Assembly: GCA_002352665.1 (NCBI GenBank) | Contig: DEIV01000139.1 | Span: forward strand, 17,501 to 56,408 | DNA: 38,908 nt | Origin: Flavobacteriaceae bacterium UBA2765 | Lineage (GTDB): Bacteria; Bacteroidota; Bacteroidia; Flavobacteriales; Flavobacteriaceae | Direction: 5' to 3' | Part shown: piece after piece, positions 1-8,862 of the stretch | Position numbering within the stretch: the first letter of the stretch is position 1 | How the letters are laid out: every line of letters starts with the position of its first letter | The notes under the pieces: model-generated | What the model was told of the DNA's origin: nothing | The model's input: only the letters and a program-made list of their open reading frames with translations | Databases searched by the model: none | Position numbers and translations under genes: made by a program

Positions 1-32
1 CACCTAACACCTAACACCTAACGCCTAACACC
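1..32. repeat. Tandem 7-bp repeat (CACCTAA), cut by window edge
   Basis: The window opens with about four and a half copies of the heptamer CACCTAA, one with an A-to-G change (CGCCTAA). They lie directly against the stop codon of the leftward alpha/beta hydrolase gene. On that gene's strand the unit reads TTAGGTG. The array may extend beyond the window. No function is visible. Confidence 0.8.
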
Positions 33-797
33 TCATAACTTTTCTTGAACGAGCCATTTTTCAAGTAACTGATTGAATTCTTTAGGATGTTCCATCATTG
101 GAGCATGACCGCATTTGTCAATCCAATACAAGGTAGATTTTGGCAATAATTTATGAAACTCTTCAGCTACTTCTGGTGGCGTTACGGTATCGTTTTTACC
201 CCAAATTAGTCCTGCAGGCATGTTCATTTTTGGTAAATCTTTTGCCATATTATGTCTAATAGCACTTTTAGCAATAGACAGGGTTCTAATCAATTTATTT
301 CTATCATTTACACTTTCATAAACATCATCAACAATTTCTTTACTGGCCATTTTAGGGTCATAGAAAACACCTTCAGCTTTCTTTTTAATATATTCATAAT
401 CCCCACGTTTAGGATAGCTTTCTCCCATAGAGTTTTCGTATAAACCAGAGCTTCCGGTTAAGACAATACCTTTCACTCTTTTAGGATATTGTTTGGTATA
501 ATAGAGTGCAATATGACCTCCTAAAGAATTGCCTAATAATATATAATCATTTAATTCTTTGTGTTCTGTAAAGCGTTTGATAAATCTGGCTAAACTTTTA
601 ACATTAGTTCTTAATAATGGGAGTGAATAAATTGGTAATTCTGGCATTAAAATTTTGTACCCTTTGGCAGAAAAATAATCAAAAACTTGATCAAAATTGC
701 TCAAATTCCCCATCAACCCATGTAGAATTATGATAGGTTGTCCTTCACCAGCTTCTAAATAATTAAACTTTCCTTCTTTCTTGTAATTATATACCAT
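33..797 (-). CDS. Alpha/beta-fold hydrolase
   Basis: A 254-residue single-domain alpha/beta hydrolase without signal peptide, probably cytoplasmic. The oxyanion-side motif HGLMGN is at residues 26-31. The nucleophile elbow GNSLGGH (Ser91) is followed by a likely acid in WGKND (Asp203) and the catalytic His231 in CGHAPMMEHP, so the triad is complete. The substrate cannot be read from the sequence; relatives include esterases and C-C bond hydrolases. It is divergent from mraZ, separated by about 210 bases, a position often seen in Flavobacteriaceae. The ATG start is preceded by a TAnnTTTG box about 27 bases upstream. Family assignment is secure; the precise reaction is unknown. Confidence 0.9.
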   Translation of the reverse strand: MVYNYKKEGKFNYLEAGEGQPIIILHGLMGNLSNFDQVFDYFSAKGYKILMPELPIYSLPLLRTNVKSLARFIKRFTEHKELNDYILLGNSLGGHIALYYTKQYPKRVKGIVLTGSSGLYENSMGESYPKRGDYEYIKKKAEGVFYDPKMASKEIVDDVYESVNDRNKLIRTLSIAKSAIRHNMAKDLPKMNMPAGLIWGKNDTVTPPEVAEEFHKLLPKSTLYWIDKCGHAPMMEHPKEFNQLLEKWLVQEKL

Positions 798-823
798 TAA
801 CTAATTAGGTTTTTTGCCAAACA

Positions 824-831
824 CAAAAATA
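824..831 (-). promoter_or_regulatory. Promoter -7 box of the hydrolase gene
   Basis: On the minus strand the sequence TATTTTTG matches the Bacteroidetes -7 consensus TAnnTTTG. It lies 27 bases upstream of the hydrolase ATG. No clear -33 TTG is seen at the usual distance. Confidence 0.5.
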
Positions 832-955
832 ATGAATTTGGTTGAAAGTACTACATTTCTTTAAAATGATATGAAATTTATTCTTAATTATTTTTATAAA
901 AATGATAAGATACTATTAATCAGTACAATAATTTGAAAAAAAGAAAGTTATTAAC

Positions 956-985
956 AAAGTGGTAAAAAATGGTAGAAAGTGGTAA
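956..985 (+). promoter_or_regulatory. Probable MraZ operator: three 10-bp direct repeats
   Basis: Three head-to-tail units with exact 10-bp phasing are visible: AAAGTGGTAA, AAAATGGTAG, AAAGTGGTAA. They end 8 bases before the -7 box of mraZ and so cover the -33 region. Characterised MraZ proteins bind short G-rich direct repeats spaced by about one helical turn in their own promoter. The core AAAGTGG with three-base spacers resembles that arrangement. A fourth similar unit (GAAGTGGTAA) lies at 1017-1026 over the start codon. Autoregulation is inferred. Confidence 0.7.
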
Positions 986-992
986 AATTCTG

Positions 993-1000
993 TATATTTG
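993..1000 (+). promoter_or_regulatory. Promoter -7 box of the mraZ/dcw operon
   Basis: TATATTTG is an exact match to TAnnTTTG and lies only 11-20 bases upstream of the candidate mraZ start codons. The transcript leader would therefore be very short. Confidence 0.7.
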
Positions 1001-1019
1001 TCATTAAATTGTGCATGAA

Positions 1020-1493
1020 GTGGTAAACCTGATAGGAACATATGAATGTAAAGCCGATACTAAAGGGAGGCTTATGTTACCATCGCAGCTAAAAAAACAA
1101 CTGAATTCTGTATTAGATCAGGGGTTTGTTATAAAGCGAGCGGTGTTTCAGCCTTGTTTGGAAATTTACCCAATGGCAGAGTGGAATATGCTAATGCAAA
1201 AAATAAACAAGCTAAACAGATTTGTAAAGAAGAACAATGATTTTATAAGAAGGTTTACTGCGGGTGTAAAAATGGTTGAATTAGATAATTCGGGTAGATT
1301 ATTGATCCCTAAAGATCTACATTCATTTGCGGCAATATCAAAAGAAGTGGTATTGTCTTCTGCAGTAAATATTATTGAGATCTGGGATAAAGATAATTAT
1401 GAAAAAGCCATTGATGATGCAACTGTAGATTTTGCTCAATTGGCTGAAGATGTGATGGGAAATGATAATGATATTATAGATGAGCTATCATAA
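1020..1493 (+). CDS. mraZ: MraZ, transcriptional regulator of the dcw operon
   Basis: Two SpoVT-AbrB DNA-binding repeats are visible, each with the family signature: DTKGRLMLP near the N-terminus and DNSGRLLIP about 77 residues later. MraZ forms ring oligomers and binds direct repeats upstream of its own gene. Length is about 157 residues, usual for Bacteroidetes. There is no ATG. I chose GTG at 1020, giving M-VNLIGTYECK, because family members start just before that segment. A GTG at 1011 is the alternative and would leave only a few leader bases after the -7 box. The gene is first in the operon and its end overlaps rsmH by 14 bases. Confidence 0.93.
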   Translation: MVNLIGTYECKADTKGRLMLPSQLKKQLNSVLDQGFVIKRAVFQPCLEIYPMAEWNMLMQKINKLNRFVKKNNDFIRRFTAGVKMVELDNSGRLLIPKDLHSFAAISKEVVLSSAVNIIEIWDKDNYEKAIDDATVDFAQLAEDVMGNDNDIIDELS

Positions 1494-2373
1494 TCCGGTT
1501 TTGCTCTTTGAAAGTGTTGACGGTTTAGAAATTGTACCTAATGGAATTTATGTTGATGTAACCTTTGGTGGAGGTGGACATTCTAAAGAAATTTTAAAAA
1601 GACTTGGTCCAGAAGGAAAGCTTTTCGCTTTTGATCAAGATGAAGATGCTTTACAAAATAAGATTGATGATGACCGCTTTGTACTCATACATGAAAACTT
1701 TAGGCATATAAAGAGGTTCTTAAGATTTTATGGTATAAAAAAAGTGAACGGAATTCTTGCCGATTTAGGGGTGTCCTCACATCAATTTGATAAAGCGAGT
1801 AGGGGTTTTTCTACTCGATTTGATGCGGCATTAGATATGAGAATGCATAGAGAAACTAAAAAGTCAGCTAGACATATTGTCAATAAATATAGTGAAGAAA
1901 GGTTGGGTGAAATATTGTTTTTGTATGGCGAATTGAGAAATGCTAAAGCATTGGCAAGACAAATAGTTAGTAGTAGAAAGCAAGAGCCTATTCATACGAG
2001 TTTTCAGCTAAAAGCAGCATTGCAAAAGTTTTTACCTAAAAACAAAGAACATAAAATTCTAGCTCAAATTTTTCAAGCTATTAGAATTGAGGTAAATGAA
2101 GAGTTGGAATCACTAAAAGAGTTTTTGTTGCAAGCTGATGAGCTGTTAGAGCAGGGTGGCAAATTAAGTGTTATTTCTTACCACTCTTTAGAAGATAGAT
2201 TGGTAAAAAGATATTTAAGAAGTGGTTTGTTCGAAGGAGAGCCTGAAAAAGATTTTTATGGAAATGTATCAGTACCATTTAAAAAAAGCAAACTAATTGT
2301 GCCATCGGCTGAAGAAATTAAAGGAAATAATAGGGCTCGGAGTGCTAAATTAAGAATAGCAACAAAATTATAA
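1480..2373 (+). CDS. rsmH: 16S rRNA (cytosine(1402)-N4)-methyltransferase RsmH
   Basis: 297 residues. It methylates N4 of C1402 in the 16S rRNA P-site region using S-adenosylmethionine. The N-terminal YHNPVLL segment, the SAM-binding loop TFGGGGHS at residues 28-35, the DLGVSSHQFD segment and the C-terminal YHSLEDRLVKRY motif are all family hallmarks. Start ATG overlaps the end of mraZ, implying translational coupling. It is followed 21 bases later by ftsL. Length and all motifs are normal (formerly MraW). Confidence 0.97.
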   Translation: MSYHNPVLLFESVDGLEIVPNGIYVDVTFGGGGHSKEILKRLGPEGKLFAFDQDEDALQNKIDDDRFVLIHENFRHIKRFLRFYGIKKVNGILADLGVSSHQFDKASRGFSTRFDAALDMRMHRETKKSARHIVNKYSEERLGEILFLYGELRNAKALARQIVSSRKQEPIHTSFQLKAALQKFLPKNKEHKILAQIFQAIRIEVNEELESLKEFLLQADELLEQGGKLSVISYHSLEDRLVKRYLRSGLFEGEPEKDFYGNVSVPFKKSKLIVPSAEEIKGNNRARSAKLRIATKL

Positions 2374-2394
2374 TTTGAGTTAGGAATTAGGTTT

Positions 2395-2715
2395 ATGGCA
2401 AAAGTTAAACAAACAGTTTATGACATTTTAAAGGGTAAATTCTTAGTTGACGAAGGAGCTCCTAAAAACTGGTTTATGCTTGTCTTTTTAGCAGGATTGG
2501 CCTTGGTTATGATTGCAAGCTCTCACAGCATTGATAAAAAGGTGCAAGAAATTGCAGTACTCAATAAAGAAATGCGAGAATTAAGGTCGGCTTTTGTAGC
2601 GACAAGATCAGATTTAATGAAAATTAAAATGGAGTCGGCGATCATTAAAAAATTAGAAGAAGAAGGATTGTATGTGGCAGAAAATCCACCACAAAAAATA
2701 ATAGTAAAACAATAA
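2395..2715 (+). CDS. ftsL: FtsL-like cell division protein
   Basis: A 106-residue bitopic membrane protein: a short cytoplasmic N-terminus, one transmembrane helix at about residues 25-42 (WFMLVFLAGLALVMIASS), then a charged heptad-like region to about residue 90 that should form a periplasmic coiled coil. FtsL primary sequence is poorly conserved. The assignment rests on size, topology and position between rsmH and the penicillin-binding protein gene. It should act in the divisome with FtsQ and FtsW/FtsI. No FtsB candidate is visible in the window. Confidence 0.85.
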   Translation: MAKVKQTVYDILKGKFLVDEGAPKNWFMLVFLAGLALVMIASSHSIDKKVQEIAVLNKEMRELRSAFVATRSDLMKIKMESAIIKKLEEEGLYVAENPPQKIIVKQ

Positions 2716-2719
2716 AAAA

Positions 2720-4699
2720 GTGGCCATAGAAAAAAAGAACATATTGAACAGGTTGTATTTACTGGCTGGCGGTATGTTTTTGTTTGCAATAGCTATTACT
2801 TATAAAATTATTGATATTCAGTTTATAAATGGAGAATTCTATAAACAAAAAGCTGAAAAGCTTACTGTTAGAGATTTTGAAATAAAAGCCAATAGAGGTA
2901 ATGTATATACTTCAGATGGTAGTTTATTGGCTACTTCAGTTTCAAAATTCGATATTAGAATGGATGCCGTTACAATTTCTAATGAACATTTTGAAGAAAA
3001 TATTAAGGACTTAAGTCAGTCACTTTCTCAAATGTTAGGTAAACCGGCTGGGTATTACGAAAACTACATTCGTAAGGCAAGAAAAGCCAAAAACAGGTAT
3101 TTATTAATTACCAGAAATTTAAGTTATAACGAATATTTAAAAATTAAAGCTTTTCCTATTTTTAAGTTAGGCATTTATAAAGGTGGTTTTATTGCTGAGC
3201 AACGTACGGTAAGGGAACACCCAATAGGTAAAATAGCAGAACGAGCTGTTGGATATGACGATTATAGAGGGAAAGTAGGTATTGAAGGTAATTTTTATGA
3301 ATTTTTAAGAGGTAAAAATGGTAAACGCCTTAAACAACGTATTGCAAAAGGGCAGTGGAAACCACTAAATGATAATAATGAAATTGAGCCCGTAGATGGC
3401 AGAGACATTATTACTACCATAGATTTAGATATTCAAGACATTGCACATCACGCATTATTAGCTCAGTTAGAGAAATTTGAAGCTGAGCATGGAACCGTAG
3501 TTGTTATGGAAACAAAAACAGGAGAGATAAAAGCCATTTCAAATTTAGGAAGAAATAGAGAGGGTAATTATTTTGAAAGATTGAATTATGCAGTTGGTGA
3601 ATCTCATGAGCCGGGTTCTACTTTTAAATTGATGAGTATGATAGTGGCTTTAGAAGATAAAGTTATAGATACCTCAACAGTAATTGATACCGGAGATGGA
3701 AAGTATAAAGTGTATAATAGAACAGTAAGAGATTCTCATAGAGGTGGTTACGGAAAAATTTCAGCAGGCAGAGTATTTGAATTGTCTTCTAATGTTGGTG
3801 TGGTTAAAATCATAGAAAAATATTATGGAGATCAGCCTCAAAAATTTATTGATGCACTAAGAAAAATGGGTGTAGGTAATACCTTGAATCTTCCAATTAA
3901 AGGAGAAGGTGTGCCAAAATTGCCAAATCCGAGTGATAAAAATACTTGGTACGGTACTTCCTTAGCCTGGATGACGCATGGTTATGGTGTGTCTATGACA
4001 CCAATGCAAACCTTAACATTTTACAATGCAGTAGCGAATAATGGCGAAATGGTTAAACCTCAATTTATTAAAGAAATTAGAACTCAGAATCGATTGATTG
4101 AAAAGTTTGATAAAATTATCATCAACCCAAAAATTTGTTCTCAAGAAACTATCGATAAAATGAAAGGTTTGATGAAAAACGTGGTAAAAAATGGAACTGC
4201 CACAAATATCTATAATAAAAATTACGAATTGGCCGGTAAGACTGGAACTTGTCAAGCAGAATATTGGACAGATAAAACTGAATATATTTCATCTTTTGCA
4301 GGTTATTTTCCTGCTGATAATCCTGAATATTCTTGCATTGTAGTTATCCATAAACCCAATAAAAAAATTGGCTATTACGGTAATGTTGTTGCAGCTCCGG
4401 TTTTTAAGCAAATAGCTCATAAAATTTATACCAAAACACCGATTTTAGATCAAATCAATAAAATAGATAATAGTCCTGAATTACTCACACAAAATTTTGA
4501 AAGCTATAATCAATTGGCAATAAAAAAGTACAAAACCATGCCCGACCTAAAAAATATGAATGGAATGGATGCAGTAGCTCTATTGGAAAATTTAGGTATA
4601 AAAGTAACATTTAAAGGTGTAGGTAAAGTATTATCTCAATCTGTAAAAGCAGGTGAAAAATTAGAAACTAATAAAACAATTCAATTAACACTTTCGTGA
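2720..4699 (+). CDS. ftsI: Division-specific penicillin-binding protein (FtsI/PBP3 type) with C-terminal PASTA domain
   Basis: 659 residues; septal peptidoglycan DD-transpeptidase, anchored by an N-terminal membrane helix at about residues 10-33. The dimerisation domain precedes the transpeptidase domain, whose three catalytic motifs are intact: SxxK at Ser300-Lys303, SSN at 356-358 and KTG at 507-509. A single PASTA domain occupies about residues 597-659, as is common in Bacteroidetes and unlike E. coli FtsI. The start is GTG, four bases after the ftsL stop. Its stop overlaps the GTG start of murE by four bases, so the genes are tightly coupled. Confidence 0.96.
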   Translation: MAIEKKNILNRLYLLAGGMFLFAIAITYKIIDIQFINGEFYKQKAEKLTVRDFEIKANRGNVYTSDGSLLATSVSKFDIRMDAVTISNEHFEENIKDLSQSLSQMLGKPAGYYENYIRKARKAKNRYLLITRNLSYNEYLKIKAFPIFKLGIYKGGFIAEQRTVREHPIGKIAERAVGYDDYRGKVGIEGNFYEFLRGKNGKRLKQRIAKGQWKPLNDNNEIEPVDGRDIITTIDLDIQDIAHHALLAQLEKFEAEHGTVVVMETKTGEIKAISNLGRNREGNYFERLNYAVGESHEPGSTFKLMSMIVALEDKVIDTSTVIDTGDGKYKVYNRTVRDSHRGGYGKISAGRVFELSSNVGVVKIIEKYYGDQPQKFIDALRKMGVGNTLNLPIKGEGVPKLPNPSDKNTWYGTSLAWMTHGYGVSMTPMQTLTFYNAVANNGEMVKPQFIKEIRTQNRLIEKFDKIIINPKICSQETIDKMKGLMKNVVKNGTATNIYNKNYELAGKTGTCQAEYWTDKTEYISSFAGYFPADNPEYSCIVVIHKPNKKIGYYGNVVAAPVFKQIAHKIYTKTPILDQINKIDNSPELLTQNFESYNQLAIKKYKTMPDLKNMNGMDAVALLENLGIKVTFKGVGKVLSQSVKAGEKLETNKTIQLTLS

Positions 4700-6159
4700 A
4701 AAAGTTAAAAGACATATTGTATAGAGTAGCTGTTGAAACGGTATATGGAAGTACGGATATTGCTATAAATGATCTTGTTTTTGATTCGCGAAAAGTAACG
4801 AAATCTGATGTTTTTATTGCATTGAAAGGTACTCTTGTAGATGCACATCAATATATTCCATCCGTAATTGACAATGGTGCAACGGTTGTTGTATGTGAAG
4901 ATTTACCTAAAGAAATTAATGATCAAATTGTTAATATACAAGTAAAGGACACTAAGGAAGCTTTGGCTGTAATGGCTGATAATTATTATGGCAATCCTTC
5001 TCAACATTTAAAACTAATAGGAATTACGGGTACCAATGGCAAAACTACAATTGCCACTTTATTATATAATTTATTTAATAAGCTTGGGTATAAAGTAGGG
5101 TTGTTGTCAACCGTAAAAGTATTGGTTGATACCCAAGAATTTCCAGCAACACATACCACGCCAGATTCTCTAACCATTAATCATTATTTAAAACAAATGA
5201 TTGACAATGGTATTACCCATTGTTTTATGGAGGTAAGCTCTCATGGTATTCATCAAAAAAGAACTAAGGGCTTGTTTTTTACCGGAGGAATTTTTACCAA
5301 TTTAACACATGATCATCTAGATTATCACAGTTCGTTTGCAGACTATAGAGATGTAAAAAAATCGTTTTTTGATGATTTACCTAAATCGGCTTTTGCTTTG
5401 GTAAATATTGATGATAAGAACGGTAGCGTGATGTTACAAAATACTGAAGCTAAAAAATATACTTATGCCTTAAAAACACTTGCAGATTATAAGGCTAAAA
5501 TCTTAGAAAATCAGTTGAATGGCCTATTGCTGACTATTAATAATCATGAATTGTGGTCAAAACTAATAGGTGCATTTAATGCGTATAACTTATTGGCTAT
5601 TTATGCTACTGCAGATCTTCTGAAAATTGATCCCTTAGAAAATTTAAGATTGTTAAGTGAGTTGGAAAGTGTAAGTGGTCGTTTTCAATATTTAATTTCT
5701 GATATCGGAATTACTGCAATTGTAGATTATGCACACACTCCAGATGCTTTAAAAAATGTATTGGAAACCATTAATACCATCAGGACACATAATGAAAAAG
5801 TGATTACCGTAGTAGGGTGTGGTGGTGATAGAGACAAAGCTAAACGTCCTAAAATGGCACATATAGCAACGGAATTATCAAACCAAGCCATTTTCACTTC
5901 TGATAATCCTAGAACCGAAGACCCTCAATCTATTATAGATGAAATGGAAGTAGGTGTTGAACCTCAGAATTTCAAAAAATTCATATCAATTCTTGATCGA
6001 AAACAGGCTATTAAAACGGCAAGTGCTATGGCAGAAAAGGGTGATATTCTATTGATTGCCGGTAAAGGGCATGAAGCGTATCAAGAAATTGATGGAGAAA
6101 GAACGCATTTTGATGATTATGAAGTGATTACAGAGACATTAAAAGAATTACAAAAGTAA
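4696..6159 (+). CDS. murE: UDP-N-acetylmuramoyl-tripeptide synthetase MurE (meso-DAP-adding)
   Basis: 487 residues, cytoplasmic. It adds meso-diaminopimelate to UDP-MurNAc-L-Ala-D-Glu with ATP. The three Mur-ligase domains are recognisable: N-terminal UDP-binding domain, central ATPase domain with P-loop GTNGKTT at residues 112-118, and C-terminal domain. DNPR at 403-406 is the motif that selects meso-DAP rather than lysine, as expected for a Gram-negative flavobacterium. The GTG start overlaps the preceding ftsI stop. MurF, the next enzyme, is not in this cluster. Confidence 0.97.
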   Translation: MKKLKDILYRVAVETVYGSTDIAINDLVFDSRKVTKSDVFIALKGTLVDAHQYIPSVIDNGATVVVCEDLPKEINDQIVNIQVKDTKEALAVMADNYYGNPSQHLKLIGITGTNGKTTIATLLYNLFNKLGYKVGLLSTVKVLVDTQEFPATHTTPDSLTINHYLKQMIDNGITHCFMEVSSHGIHQKRTKGLFFTGGIFTNLTHDHLDYHSSFADYRDVKKSFFDDLPKSAFALVNIDDKNGSVMLQNTEAKKYTYALKTLADYKAKILENQLNGLLLTINNHELWSKLIGAFNAYNLLAIYATADLLKIDPLENLRLLSELESVSGRFQYLISDIGITAIVDYAHTPDALKNVLETINTIRTHNEKVITVVGCGGDRDKAKRPKMAHIATELSNQAIFTSDNPRTEDPQSIIDEMEVGVEPQNFKKFISILDRKQAIKTASAMAEKGDILLIAGKGHEAYQEIDGERTHFDDYEVITETLKELQK

Positions 6160-6174
6160 AACTAAACCATATAG

Positions 6175-7413
6175 ATGTTATATTACTTATTTGAATATTT
6201 AGATAAACATTACCAGCTTCCAGGAGCAGGTTTATTTCAATATATTTCATTTAAATCTGCATTGGCTTTTGTTTTTTCATTATTGATTTCCACCATTTTT
6301 GGTAGAAAAATCATAGACAAGTTAAGAAGACTTCAAATAGGTGAATCTGTTAGAGATCTTGGTTTAGAAGGTCAAGTCCAAAAAGCAGGTACACCAACTA
6401 TGGGTGGTATCATCATAATTTTAGCCACCATAATTCCTGTTTTGCTATTCGCCAAGTTAGACAATGTATACATTATTACTTTGTTGGTAACTACGGTTTG
6501 GATGGGGTTGATTGGGTTTATTGATGATTATATAAAAGTTTTCAAAAAAAACAAGGATGGATTAAAAGGACGATTTAAAATTTTGGGACAAGTTGGCTTA
6601 GGAATATTCGTTGGCCTTATGCTATATTTTTCACCTCAAGTGGTAGTCAAAGAAAGGATTGAAAACCCTTTAAATGTACAAACACAACAATTGCAAACAG
6701 TAAATCCGTCCAGTCTATTTGGTAAAGAAGAGAAGTCCTTAAAAACTACAATTCCTTTTGTTAAAAATAACGAATTTGATTACTCGGTATTGATAAATTG
6801 GATAGGAGATGATTATCAAAAATATGCTTGGATTCCTTTTGTGTTAATTGTGGTTTTTATAATTACAGCGGTATCTAACGGAGCCAATTTAACAGATGGT
6901 ATTGATGGGCTAGCTGCGGGCTCATCAGCAATTATTGTTTTGGCTCTAGGAGTTTTTGCCTGGATTTCAGGTAATATCATTTTTGCCAATTATTTGAATG
7001 TAATGTATATCCCTTATTCTGGTGAAATGACCATTTTTATTAGTGCTTTTGTAGGTGGACTGGTAGGGTTTTTATGGTACAATACCTATCCTGCACAAGT
7101 ATTTATGGGAGACACCGGTAGCCTTACCATAGGTGGGATAATTGCAGTGATAGCATTCTCAGTTCGTAAAGAATTATTGATACCCATATTGGCAGGAATC
7201 TTTTTAGCGGAAAATTTATCAGTGATGTTACAAGTGAGTTATTTTAAATATACCAAAAAGAAATATGGAGAAGGCAGACGTATTTTTTTAATGTCGCCAC
7301 TACATCATCACTATCAAAAAAGAGGTTATCACGAAAGTAAAATAGTGGTTAGATTTTGGATTATTGGAATCATGTTAGCAGTAATGTCTATCATCACATT
7401 AAAGGTGCGGTAA
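6175..7413 (+). CDS. mraY: Phospho-N-acetylmuramoyl-pentapeptide-transferase MraY
   Basis: 412 residues, polytopic inner-membrane enzyme that transfers phospho-MurNAc-pentapeptide to undecaprenyl phosphate, giving lipid I. Conserved catalytic elements are visible: FIDDYIK (Asp117, Asp118), NLTDGIDG at 238-245, MGDTGS at 311-316 and the cytoplasmic PLHHHYQKRG loop (His377-379). It is longer than the E. coli enzyme because of an extra hydrophilic segment at about residues 158-205. I recall such an insertion as typical of Bacteroidetes MraY. Start ATG lies 15 bases after murE. Confidence 0.97.
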   Translation: MLYYLFEYLDKHYQLPGAGLFQYISFKSALAFVFSLLISTIFGRKIIDKLRRLQIGESVRDLGLEGQVQKAGTPTMGGIIIILATIIPVLLFAKLDNVYIITLLVTTVWMGLIGFIDDYIKVFKKNKDGLKGRFKILGQVGLGIFVGLMLYFSPQVVVKERIENPLNVQTQQLQTVNPSSLFGKEEKSLKTTIPFVKNNEFDYSVLINWIGDDYQKYAWIPFVLIVVFIITAVSNGANLTDGIDGLAAGSSAIIVLALGVFAWISGNIIFANYLNVMYIPYSGEMTIFISAFVGGLVGFLWYNTYPAQVFMGDTGSLTIGGIIAVIAFSVRKELLIPILAGIFLAENLSVMLQVSYFKYTKKKYGEGRRIFLMSPLHHHYQKRGYHESKIVVRFWIIGIMLAVMSIITLKVR

Positions 7414-7467
7414 AATGCTCTCCCAACACTGTTTAAAAGAATTGTGATGGGGAATGAAAAAAATTAG

Positions 7468-8862
7468 ATGGAGAAAGAGAGTCAACATATAGAAGATGGA
7501 AAGTCCACTAAGGAGGATGTCAGAGGCTCTAAATTGGTAGTGCTTGGAGGAGGTGAAAGTGGGGTTGGTGCAGCTGTTCTAGCAAAAAAAAATAAGTATG
7601 AAGTTTTTGTTTCTGATAAAGGAATAATTGCCGATAAATATAAAAAAGTTCTTTTACATAATGATATTCTTTTTGAAGAAGAAGGACATACAGCAGGAGA
7701 AATATTTAGTGCTGATGTTATAATGAAAAGTCCCGGAATTCCTGATAAAGTTACTTTAGTTCAAGAGTTGTTGAATAGGAAAATTCCAGTGATATCAGAA
7801 ATTGAGTTTGCATCAAAATTTACAGAGGCATTAGTAGTTGGTATCACCGGTAGTAACGGAAAAACTACCACCACAATGTTAACACACCATATTCTGGATA
7901 AGGCGGCATTGAATGTTGGTATGGCAGGTAATATTGGCGACAGTTTTGCCTTGCAAGTGGCGAATGAGAATTACGATAAATACGTATTAGAGCTCAGTAG
8001 TTTTCAGTTAGATGGTATTGTAGATTTTGCTCCACATATAGCAATAATCACCAATATATCACCAGATCACTTAGATAGATATAATTATAACTATGAGGAT
8101 TATATCAATTCTAAATTCAGAATAACCATGAACCAAACGGCCAATGATTATTTGATTTATGATGCAGACGATGAAGCCATTGAAAACTGGTTTAAAAAAA
8201 ATAAAACCAAAGCACAGTTATTACCTTTTTCAATTAAGAATACATTAAAAAAAGGGGCATATATAAAAAATAATGACATACTAATTCAAACCGATACAAA
8301 TAACACATTTACAATGAGTATAGCAGCATTAGCATTACAAGGAAATCACAATACAAAAAACGCCATGGCATCAGCTATGGTGGCAAAATTATTAGGGGTA
8401 AGAAATGGAATCCTAAGAGAAAGCCTGGAAGATTTTGAAAGTGTTGAACACAGGCTAGAATCTGTACTGAAGATTAATGGAGTGCAATACATTAATGATT
8501 CTAAAGCTACAAACGTAAATGCTGCATTTTATGCTTTGGAAAGTATGAGAACTCCTGTAATTTGGATTGTTGGTGGTATAGATAAAGGGAATGATTATAC
8601 AGAGTTATTACCCTTGGTTAGAGAAAAGGTAAAAGCCATTATTTGTTTAGGATTAGACAATTCAAAAATTATAGAAACTTTTGGAAATGTAGTTGATTTT
8701 ATGATAGAAACTGCCGGAGCCGAAGAAGCCGTAAAAGTAGCCTATAAGGTTTCGGAAAAAGGGGATACTGTGTTATTATCCCCCGCTTGTGCAAGTTTTG
8801 ATTTATTTGAAAATTACGAAGATAGAGGTAATCAATTTAAAGAAGCTGTTAGACAGTTATAA
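7468..8862 (+). CDS. murD: UDP-N-acetylmuramoylalanine--D-glutamate ligase MurD
   Basis: 464 residues, cytoplasmic; adds D-glutamate to UDP-MurNAc-L-Ala. The nucleotide-binding start LVVLGGGESGVG and the ATP P-loop GSNGKTT (128-134) are clear, and the C-terminal ligase domain is complete. The first 20 or so residues (MEKESQHIEDGK...) are a polar extension before the conserved start. There is no ATG closer to the conserved region in this frame, so the ATG at 7468 is used. The ftsW ATG follows directly after its stop. Confidence 0.96.
   Translation: MEKESQHIEDGKSTKEDVRGSKLVVLGGGESGVGAAVLAKKNKYEVFVSDKGIIADKYKKVLLHNDILFEEEGHTAGEIFSADVIMKSPGIPDKVTLVQELLNRKIPVISEIEFASKFTEALVVGITGSNGKTTTTMLTHHILDKAALNVGMAGNIGDSFALQVANENYDKYVLELSSFQLDGIVDFAPHIAIITNISPDHLDRYNYNYEDYINSKFRITMNQTANDYLIYDADDEAIENWFKKNKTKAQLLPFSIKNTLKKGAYIKNNDILIQTDTNNTFTMSIAALALQGNHNTKNAMASAMVAKLLGVRNGILRESLEDFESVEHRLESVLKINGVQYINDSKATNVNAAFYALESMRTPVIWIVGGIDKGNDYTELLPLVREKVKAIICLGLDNSKIIETFGNVVDFMIETAGAEEAVKVAYKVSEKGDTVLLSPACASFDLFENYEDRGNQFKEAVRQL

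Noticed and set aside
7509..7520. Shine-Dalgarno-like AAGGAGG with an ATG near the murD start
   Set aside because: That ATG is in another frame and hits a stop after a few codons; the match lies inside the murD coding sequence.
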